A DNA stretch of 15,216 nt from JAVBKP01 sp031553975. Its GTDB lineage: Bacteria; Bacillota; Clostridia; Peptostreptococcales; Anaerovoracaceae. Of this stretch, positions 7,561 through 12,917 are shown in pieces; the stretch's first letter is position 1, and each line of letters opens with the position of its first letter. The translations under genes were made by a program, and so were the position numbers. The stretch is from positions 1-15,216 of the forward strand of contig JAVBKP010000119.1 in NCBI GenBank assembly GCA_031553975.1, in the 5' to 3' direction. The notes beneath the pieces are model-generated. The model searched no databases. It was not told where the DNA came from and saw only the letters and a program-made list of their open reading frames with translations.

Positions 7561-7589
7561 TATATTGATATTGTAAAATACGCGTTCAA
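7561..7589 (-). promoter_or_regulatory. Candidate ftsH promoter
   Basis: On the minus strand TTGAAC (7584-7589) and AATATA (7561-7566) are 17 nt apart, in the 61-nt gap between the DUF6530 stop and the ftsH TTG. The -10 is weak, so ftsH may also be read from the DUF6530 promoter; no terminator separates them. Confidence 0.4.
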
Positions 7590-7604
7590 ATATATATTCT
7601 ATCA

Positions 7605-8084
7605 TTAATAACCCATTTCGTCTAGCAGTCTGCCTAAAATTTGTAGTCTTTCTCCTAAAAGTTCATCATCTTTTGCAAGCGCATCGGCGAAAAGCTTGAT
7701 ATCTTCATCTATCATGGGATTATCAGTGCAAATCTCTACTGTCATGGCATCCCCTTGCATACCAATCCTGTCAATCTGCGTATTGGCTTCATCATACATC
7801 TTAGGAAATCTATAGGCCTCCCTAAAATGAAGCTTTGTTCTACAAGCCAAAATTGCCAAATCCAGCACCCTGTGAAAAGGTAATTCTTCTGATTGTCTAG
7901 ACCATTTTTCTCCTGTATATCTCCACACTTTGGCAGAAGCGTCTACTTTTCCTCTGTCATTCCATTGTGCCAATCCTACCGACAAACCTTTCGCATCAGA
8001 ATTATAAGCATTTCTTCCATCTACGTTCTCATAGTTTTCACAAGTTATCACTGGTTTATGTTTTAAAGTTGTTGGAATTTTCAT
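7605..8084 (-). CDS. DUF6530 family protein
   Basis: 159-residue soluble protein of unknown function. I recognise the conserved layout of the family called DUF6530: a Lys/Pro N-terminus, DGRNAYNSDAKGLSVGLAQWN, VWRYTGEKWSRQSEELP, HRVLDLAILACR, and a C-terminal DNPMIDEDIKLF followed by an EMGY end. There is no signal peptide, membrane segment or known catalytic motif. Conserved Trp, Arg and Asp residues suggest a folded cytoplasmic domain. The start is well supported by AAGGAGG seven nt before the ATG. It has a near-consensus promoter about 135 nt upstream and a long structured leader, so its control seems more elaborate than usual for a small housekeeping gene. It is followed by ftsH on the same strand. 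The role is unknown. Confidence 0.8.
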   Translation of the reverse strand: MKIPTTLKHKPVITCENYENVDGRNAYNSDAKGLSVGLAQWNDRGKVDASAKVWRYTGEKWSRQSEELPFHRVLDLAILACRTKLHFREAYRFPKMYDEANTQIDRIGMQGDAMTVEICTDNPMIDEDIKLFADALAKDDELLGERLQILGRLLDEMGY

Positions 8085-8102
8085 TTTGTCCTCCTTGTTT
8101 TA

Positions 8103-8125
8103 CCCCAAAATCTGGGTATTTGGGG
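8103..8125 (-). promoter_or_regulatory. Second hairpin in the DUF6530 leader
   Basis: CCCCAAA (8103-8109) and TTTGGGG (8119-8125) form a 7-bp stem with a 9-nt loop, ending about 12 nt before the RBS. Its GGGG strand is also the sequence that can extend the long REP-like hairpin, so the two structures are mutually exclusive at that point. There is no proof of a switch. Confidence 0.35.
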
Positions 8126-8183
8126 ATCTTTTGGTTCTAAATGAATAGGCAACCTGTTGCCTATTCATTTAGAACCGTCCCCA
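8121..8183. repeat. REP-like long palindrome with GGGGACGGTTCT end
   Basis: Two perfect 21-nt inverted arms (8133-8153 and 8156-8176, beginning GGTTCTAAATG and ending in its complement) flank a 2-nt loop. Outside them GGGGA (8122-8126) can pair with TCCCC (8178-8182) past a small asymmetric bulge. The right end, read on the minus strand, is GGGGACGGTTCT, identical to 5132-5143. A T-run follows on the plus strand (8184-8189), so it may also terminate transcription in that direction. Near-perfect arms suggest a recently formed or maintained element, resembling REP/BIME-type palindromes moved in trans. Confidence 0.7.
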
Positions 8184-8198
8184 TTTTTTGTTTAGTTG

Positions 8199-8215
8199 AT
8201 TAGTAAATTACTAAT
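8199..8215. promoter_or_regulatory. Perfect palindrome ATTAGTAA-A-TTACTAAT, candidate operator
   Basis: 8-bp perfect arms around one central base, lying 3 nt downstream of the DUF6530 -10, so across its transcription start. The size and symmetry fit a MarR-type or similar dimeric regulator. It could also affect the divergent regulatory operon. The binding protein is unknown. Confidence 0.45.
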
Positions 8216-8218
8216 TTA

Positions 8219-8247
8219 AGTATATGGTATTTTTGCGTTGATGTCAA
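8219..8247 (-). promoter_or_regulatory. Strong sigma-A promoter of DUF6530
   Basis: On the minus strand, consensus TTGACA (8242-8247) and TATACT (8219-8224) are separated by 17 nt. It gives a leader of roughly 125 nt that includes the palindrome at 8199-8215, the REP-like hairpin and the second hairpin before the DUF6530 start. Confidence 0.7.
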
Positions 8248-8345
8248 TATGATAGCTTGTATATGTGTCTTTATAAAGGCAGTGGCTATTTTTGTTTAAA
8301 TATGGTAAAATTTTTTTATCTAAATATACTAATTTTTAAAATCCG

Positions 8346-8372
8346 TGAAAGGATTTGTTGGTCAAAATCGTA
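8346..8372 (+). promoter_or_regulatory. ECF-type promoter candidate for the regulatory operon
   Basis: TGAAAG (8346-8351), 17 nt, then CGTA (8369-8372) resembles ECF sigma promoters such as the Bacillus sigma-W consensus TGAAAC-N16-CGTA. The predicted start is about 27 nt before the first ATG (8407), leaving room for the AGAGG RBS at 8395-8399. The -35 lies in the loop of a small AAATCC/GGATTT hairpin. This would make the operon autoregulated by its own sigma factor. The match is partial. Confidence 0.4.
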
Positions 8373-8406
8373 TTATTAGTGAATACACGAAAAGAGAGGT
8401 TTTGAA

Positions 8407-8664
8407 ATGAAAAAAAGAGTAACGATTGCCGCCCTAACATTTACACTTGTGTGTCTTTCAGTTGTCCCAGCATTTGCTGGATGCCACGGTGGCGGATATG
8501 GCAGTGGCTATAACAGTAGAGCTTATTCACCCAATTATGTGAGTCCTGCTGCTATAAGTGGCTCTGCTATTATACCTGGTACAGGTCATTATTATAACGA
8601 TGGACATAATCATCAAATGCATTTTTATAATGACGGTCATAACACTTGCTATAGAGGTTGGTAA
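8407..8664 (+). CDS. Small secreted His/Gly/Tyr/Asn-rich protein
   Basis: 85 residues. A classical signal peptide is visible: MKKR, hydrophobic core TIAALTFTLVCLSVV, and an AFA|G cleavage site at about residue 24. The mature ~61-residue protein is rich in Gly, Tyr, Asn and His, has no predicted catalytic domain, and contains YNDGHN twice (in YYNDGHNHQ and HFYNDGHN), with seven histidines and two cysteines. Metal binding is a reasonable guess, but not shown. I do not recognise a family. AGAGG lies 7 nt before the ATG. It is the first gene of the sigma/anti-sigma operon, 29 nt ahead of the sigma gene, so it may be the target, ligand or accessory of that pathway. Confidence 0.75.
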   Translation: MKKRVTIAALTFTLVCLSVVPAFAGCHGGGYGSGYNSRAYSPNYVSPAAISGSAIIPGTGHYYNDGHNHQMHFYNDGHNTCYRGW

Positions 8665-8693
8665 GGTAATTATCCCAAATCAAGGAGCATGCA

Positions 8694-9179
8694 ATGAAAA
8701 CCGAGGCCGAAGCCACCAGAGCCATTGATTTGTACGGTGATACCATTCGTCGTATATGCTTTATGCATCTGAAAAACTATACCGATGTAGAGGACATATT
8801 TCAGGAAGTATTTATGAAATATGTCCTCTTTGATGTGCCTTTTGAGAGTCAGGCACATGAAAAAGCGTGGCTGATTAGGGTAGCTATTAATAGTAGCAAA
8901 GACCTGCTGCGAAATTTTTTTAGAAGGAATGTAACTGCCTTAGATGATAGCATGCTGACAGGGTTCACCATTGAGCAGGAGGATAAAGGCGTTCTTGAGG
9001 CTGTAATGAGTTTGCCTGTTAATTACAAAAATGTTATATATTTGTTTTATTATGAGGGATACTCCGCCGTTGACATTGCCAAATTGTTAAACAAAAAAGA
9101 AAACACTATATATACTTGGCTTGCCAGAGGTAGACAAAAACTAAAAGAAATGTTGGGAGGTGAGGAGTTTGGAAGATAA
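8694..9179 (+). CDS. ECF (extracytoplasmic function) RNA polymerase sigma factor
   Basis: 161 residues with only the two conserved ECF regions. Sigma-2 spans about 10-77 (YGDTIRRICFMHLKNYTDVEDIFQEVF, then AWLIRVAINSSKDLLR) and sigma-4 about 99-154, with an HTH in GYSAVDIAKLLNKKENTIY followed by the RGRQKLKEML recognition end. It would redirect RNA polymerase to envelope-response promoters. AAGGAG lies 6 nt before the ATG. The next gene, an RsgI-like membrane protein, overlaps its 3' end by 11 nt, the usual coupling of sigma and anti-sigma factors. Length and regions match normal ECF factors and not the longer SigI, so pairing with an RsgI-type partner is noteworthy. Confidence 0.93.
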   Translation: MKTEAEATRAIDLYGDTIRRICFMHLKNYTDVEDIFQEVFMKYVLFDVPFESQAHEKAWLIRVAINSSKDLLRNFFRRNVTALDDSMLTGFTIEQEDKGVLEAVMSLPVNYKNVIYLFYYEGYSAVDIAKLLNKKENTIYTWLARGRQKLKEMLGGEEFGR

Positions 9180-9969
9180 TATGAGAAAAGCATTTGATGC
9201 CATACGGGCAGAAGATGCTTTAAAGCAAACCACATTAAGCCATCTAAAGGAAAAGGTTTTTGATCCCACGCCAAAGAGCAAAAAAATATTTAATACGCTG
9301 AAACCTCGCTTTTATGCTCGCATGATTGTTGCCACTAGTCTGGTCGTTCTGCTCTTATTCGTTGGTAGCTTTTCATATAACAGCTATTTTACAGCCTATG
9401 CCTATGTGGATATAGACATAAACCCTAGCATTGGGCTTAGCCTCAACCAGTTTGACAGGGTAATCTCTGTTTCTGCCTACAACGATGAAGGGCAAGATAT
9501 TGTGTCGGCTGTAGATTTAGAACACAAAACATATGAAGATGCCACTAAACTATTGGTGGATCAAATTCACACCGCTGGGTATGCCCAAGGTGACGATGCA
9601 CTTACTGTTACAGTCCAGTCCCCCGATGCTACAAAGCAAACTCATATCATTGAGGCCTTGCAAAAGGATCTTAGCTCTTGTGTGGAACAACATATGGTAT
9701 CAAATGTGTCTGTTTTCCCAGTGGACTCTAGTACAAAGATGGCATCCCACAATCTCAATGTCAGTCCTGCTAGATACATGGCTGTGCAAGAGGCTAACGT
9801 TGTAGATCCTACCATTAATATGGAAGGATGCCGTAATATGAGCCTCACACAAATAAAGCAGCATCACACCAATGTGATTAATGCTCAAAATACAGATGAT
9901 ACACTACCTATCGGACCTACTGAAAGTTGCCAGAATATGCACAATGGCTCTTCCCACCACCACGACTAA
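9169..9969 (+). CDS. RsgI-like membrane anti-sigma factor
   Basis: 266 residues if begun at TTG 9169, which lies eight nt after GGGAGG; a GTG at 9160 is in frame but abuts that RBS. Order of parts: a cytoplasmic N-terminus of about 50 residues (sigma-binding side, inferred), one membrane helix at about 51-70 (MIVATSLVVLLLFVGSF), then the RsgI-type juxtamembrane block YVDIDINPSIGLSLNQFDRVISVSAYN. In SigI-RsgI systems this block is the extracytoplasmic core, and autoproteolysis at an Asn-Pro bond has been described for some members; the NP at 85-86 is in the matching place. The C-terminus is extended, with three Cys and a closing HNGSSHHHD tail. The 11-nt overlap with the sigma gene supports the anti-sigma role. 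Confidence 0.85.
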   Translation: MEDNMRKAFDAIRAEDALKQTTLSHLKEKVFDPTPKSKKIFNTLKPRFYARMIVATSLVVLLLFVGSFSYNSYFTAYAYVDIDINPSIGLSLNQFDRVISVSAYNDEGQDIVSAVDLEHKTYEDATKLLVDQIHTAGYAQGDDALTVTVQSPDATKQTHIIEALQKDLSSCVEQHMVSNVSVFPVDSSTKMASHNLNVSPARYMAVQEANVVDPTINMEGCRNMSLTQIKQHHTNVINAQNTDDTLPIGPTESCQNMHNGSSHHHD

Positions 9970-10029
9970 CATAAAAAAGACATATCTTATTGGTATGCTT
10001 ACCTATATTTCATGTATTACGAGGTTAAA

Positions 10030-10752
10030 ATGCCAAATATTTTAATAGCAGATGATAATGAGCAGATTTGCTCCATTCTAAGTGAATATGCCAAACGAGA
10101 GGGATACACGACATATCTTGCCCATGATGGTGAAAAGACGTTGAAAGTTTTTAATGCCGAAACCTTTGATATTATTCTTCTCGATGTGATGATGCCCAAA
10201 AAAGACGGATTTGAAGTGTGTAAAGAAATTCGCCAAGCCTCCAATGTGCCTATCATCATGGTTACAGCTCGTGGCGAGGACTTTGAGCGTATTATGGGAC
10301 TTGACATTGGAGCCGATGATTATATCGTGAAGCCTTTTTCACCTGGTGAGGTAATGGCTAGGGTTAGAGCCATTCTTAGGCGTATTGGCACTAGTGATGA
10401 ACCTTCAAAGAGTACTAGCATACACAGCAATAAGAACTCTAATACCTTCACGTATGATGACCTGACCATTAACCTCGAGGATTTTTCTGTTAAAATTGGT
10501 GAGCATGTTGTGACTTTGACCAAGAAAGAATTTGAGATTCTATGGGTACTGGCTACCAATCAAAATAAAGTGTTTTCTAGGGATAATCTGTTAGACAGCG
10601 TGTGGGGTTATGATTATTTTGGTGATAATAGGACGGTAGATTCACACATCAAAAGGCTCCGCGCAAAGTTAGATGAATACCAACACCCCACTTGGAGCGT
10701 CAAAACAATCTGGGGGGTCGGTTACAAATTCGAGGAGGCAGATCATGCGTAG
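10030..10752 (+). CDS. OmpR/PhoB-family DNA-binding response regulator
   Basis: 240 residues. The receiver domain (1-118) has the acidic pocket D8/D9, phospho-acceptor D52 in LLDVMMP, T79 and K101 in KPF. A linker then leads to a winged-helix effector domain (about 143-238: LTKKEFEILWVLATNQNKVFSRDNLLDSVWG, NRTVDSHIKRLRAKL, TIWGVGYKF). All switch residues are intact. The start is the ATG at 10030 (MPNILIADDN) with GAGG five nt upstream; an in-frame ATG at 10012 has no RBS. It lies 60 nt after the anti-sigma gene on the same strand with no obvious terminator, and overlaps the kinase gene by 8 nt, so RR and HK are coupled. The target is unknown; the operon itself is a natural candidate. Confidence 0.95.
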   Translation: MPNILIADDNEQICSILSEYAKREGYTTYLAHDGEKTLKVFNAETFDIILLDVMMPKKDGFEVCKEIRQASNVPIIMVTARGEDFERIMGLDIGADDYIVKPFSPGEVMARVRAILRRIGTSDEPSKSTSIHSNKNSNTFTYDDLTINLEDFSVKIGEHVVTLTKKEFEILWVLATNQNKVFSRDNLLDSVWGYDYFGDNRTVDSHIKRLRAKLDEYQHPTWSVKTIWGVGYKFEEADHA

Positions 10753-11512
10753 TTTAGCGAAAAAAAGTTTTCGTTTGCCTTGGCATGAATGTTGTAAGGC
10801 AGCAGAAGAAAGTGTGAAGCTAGAAAAACTACGTCAGGATTTTATATCCAATATATCCCATGAGCTTCGCACGCCCATTACCGTCATGCGCGGCTCTCTA
10901 GAAGCCCTCTACGAAGGCGTCATCACAGATGAAGCAAAAAAACATGAATACATCGGGCAAATGTTGGCAGAAACCGTACATCTTCAACGCCTAGTAAATG
11001 ATCTGCTAGACTTGTCCAAGTTGCAAAATTCAGATTTTAATATGGAAATGCTCCCACTAAATCTAAAAGATGTTGTGGGAGATGTTCTTCGCAGCATGGA
11101 TAATATTGCCCAAAAGCGAGGTATTACATTGGAATATGAACCTATAGAAGGTGAATGTCCAATTTTGGGGGATTACAATCGTATTCGCCAAATGTTAATC
11201 GTAGTTATCGACAATGCGATCAAATTCGCCAACCCAAATAGCATCGTTCGTGTCAGACGCACCTGTAGCCCTAACGGCTGCGTACTTTCCATTGAAAATG
11301 AAGGTCCTGGTATCTCGCCAGAAGAATTGCCTTATATCTTTGAGAGATTTCACAAATCCTTGGATGAAGGCAACAAAAATGGCACTGGTCTAGGTCTTGC
11401 CATAGCAAAACAAATAGCCCAGCGCCACAATATTAAGATCAATGTTGATAGTAAACCAAATGGTAAAACCATATTTTCTTTCGTGCTGCCCTCTGCGACA
11501 GATCATCCTTAG
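10745..11512 (+). CDS. Sensor-less HisKA-type histidine kinase (N-terminally shortened)
   Basis: 255 residues. The ATG at 10745 follows GAGGAGG and overlaps the response regulator stop by 8 nt. The catalytic core is complete: H-box phospho-acceptor H39 in ISHELRTP, N-box VVIDNAIKFA (N157), ENEGPGI, the F-box YIFERFHK and GTGLGLAI (213-220). However, only about 30 residues precede the H-box, and none are membrane or sensor segments. Related kinases of PhoR/ResE type have two helices, an extracytoplasmic sensor and HAMP before this point. The short N-terminus, MRSLAKKSFRLPW then HECC, looks like an original start joined to the HisKA linker by an in-frame deletion, or is a real soluble variant. 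It is probably cytoplasmic. Its stop shares two bases with the tilS stop on the other strand. Confidence 0.88.
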   Translation: MRSLAKKSFRLPWHECCKAAEESVKLEKLRQDFISNISHELRTPITVMRGSLEALYEGVITDEAKKHEYIGQMLAETVHLQRLVNDLLDLSKLQNSDFNMEMLPLNLKDVVGDVLRSMDNIAQKRGITLEYEPIEGECPILGDYNRIRQMLIVVIDNAIKFANPNSIVRVRRTCSPNGCVLSIENEGPGISPEELPYIFERFHKSLDEGNKNGTGLGLAIAKQIAQRHNIKINVDSKPNGKTIFSFVLPSATDHP

Positions 11513-12864
11513 ACGATTGGCCTTACGGTGATTAGGATAAAATTCTTTGTATCCTCGTCAATTTTAAATCGTTCGCTAATACGATACCCCACAATCCAAA
11601 CCACTTGACTACCCACGCATACCAGCGGTACTTGTCCTCTCATATCTGCTGGTATTTTTTTGTCTATAAAGAACTCTTTTAACTTTTGCGTACCCTCCAT
11701 GCCTAGTGGTGATATAAAATCGCCTTCTCTACGGGTTCTTAGCACTGGGTCGCTTTCAAGCTTGTCATAGTCAAACACCTTGGTGTTTTCTGGTAACTCT
11801 TCCGGTTTTTCCGTCACGACTTCCCACTCCATGATATGGTCTTCGGTTCTACGGTCTTCTGGAATAGATGGCAGTAAGAACTCAATATCCTCATATCCAA
11901 TTCGTAGTTGATAGCCATGAGGGAAATCCATCTTAGCAGATGTTTTGTCATCATAAATCAGCTTTATGGCATTGTCTAGATGAATCGTTCCAATACCCTG
12001 ACGTAATCCAATCTTGGCGAATTTTCTAAGAATAATACGCTTTTGTATAGAAATGTGTTGTTTTCTAAATACACTCTTCCATACAGATTGTTTATTGATC
12101 ATTGGCAATTCCCAGCCCGTCAAATTGTCTTTGAATACAATTTCGTCTGTCCACTCATATAGGGCATCTTTGTCCTCTTGGGCAATTTTTGCTAGTTTGC
12201 TAAGGTTTTGTATTATGTTGTCGCTGAAATTCTGTTGTATGAATGGTATCAACTCTAATCTGATCTTGTTCCTAGTATGTATTGCCTCTTCGTTGGTGGC
12301 ATCCATTCTAGGTTCTAGCTTGTTGTCAATACAATACTTCTCTATCTCTGCTCTTGTTATGTCTAGCAATGGTCTGATGACTTTCTTGTCCCGCATATAT
12401 TCAATGCCGGCCATTCCATCTGTGCCTGTTCCGCGAAGAATTCGCATGAGCAATGTTTCGGCTTGGTCATTTTGATTGTGAGCCACGGCGATTTTATCTC
12501 CACCAGCTGTATCCCATACCTCTTCAAAGGCCTCGTATCTAGCTTTTCTGCCAGCCTCTTCAATACTCATTTTCCAGTCTTTGGCCAATTCTTCCACATC
12601 AAAACTGTAGGCTCTACATTCGATGCCCAGACTGTGGCATAACTTCTCAGTATAAGTCTGATCACCGTCTGAGGCTTTTCCTCTTAGGTTGTGGTTCACA
12701 TGGACCACCACAAGATCTAACCCGTATTCCTCACGCAATTCGTTGAGAACATGAAGCATACAAACAGAATCGGGTCCACCTGACACACCGACTATGATTC
12801 TTTCTCCTTGCTGAACCAAGTTGTGCTCGATAATTGTTTTTCTAACTTTTTGTAAAAAGCTCAT
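11509..12864 (-). CDS. tilS: tRNA(Ile)-lysidine synthase TilS
   Basis: Converts C34 of tRNA-Ile(CAU) to lysidine with ATP and lysine, making the tRNA read AUA; essential in most bacteria. Predicted 451 residues. The PP-loop is SGGPDS at 28-33 in IIVGVSGGPDSVCMLHVL. VVVHVNHNLRG, AVAHNQNDQAETLLMRILRGTGTDGMAGI and the KIRLELIPF block complete the N-terminal catalytic domain. A middle substrate domain and a TilS_C domain (RREGDFISPLGMEGTQKLKEFF, then GYRISERF) follow. The frame is open for 17 further codons upstream, but the ATG at 12864 has AGGAG eight nt before it and begins the conserved sequence. It follows spoIIE, yet has its own promoter. No hpt follows it; instead it converges on the kinase gene with overlapping stop codons. 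Confidence 0.97.
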   Translation of the reverse strand: MSFLQKVRKTIIEHNLVQQGERIIVGVSGGPDSVCMLHVLNELREEYGLDLVVVHVNHNLRGKASDGDQTYTEKLCHSLGIECRAYSFDVEELAKDWKMSIEEAGRKARYEAFEEVWDTAGGDKIAVAHNQNDQAETLLMRILRGTGTDGMAGIEYMRDKKVIRPLLDITRAEIEKYCIDNKLEPRMDATNEEAIHTRNKIRLELIPFIQQNFSDNIIQNLSKLAKIAQEDKDALYEWTDEIVFKDNLTGWELPMINKQSVWKSVFRKQHISIQKRIILRKFAKIGLRQGIGTIHLDNAIKLIYDDKTSAKMDFPHGYQLRIGYEDIEFLLPSIPEDRRTEDHIMEWEVVTEKPEELPENTKVFDYDKLESDPVLRTRREGDFISPLGMEGTQKLKEFFIDKKIPADMRGQVPLVCVGSQVVWIVGYRISERFKIDEDTKNFILITVRPIV

Positions 12865-12885
12865 ATAACACACTCCTATATTAAC

Positions 12886-12915
12886 ATTATACGAGTTTTG
12901 GTGACCATATTTCAA
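12886..12915 (-). promoter_or_regulatory. Promoter of tilS
   Basis: On the minus strand TTGAAA (12910-12915) and a perfect TATAAT (12886-12891) are 18 nt apart, in the 53-nt gap between the spoIIE stop and the tilS ATG. This allows vegetative expression of tilS when spoIIE is silent. Confidence 0.65.
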
Positions 12916-12917
12916 CT

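Noticed and set aside
8274..8316. Sigma-A promoter for the 8407 gene on the plus strand
   Set aside because: Several AT-rich -10-like hexamers exist (for example TAAAAT), but none has an acceptable -35 at 16-18 nt. The ECF-like site at 8346-8372 is a better candidate.
12014..12475. 153-codon open frame on the plus strand inside tilS
   Set aside because: Antisense to conserved TilS sequence, with no RBS or family resemblance. The same holds for plus-strand frames inside spoIIE (12946-14391).
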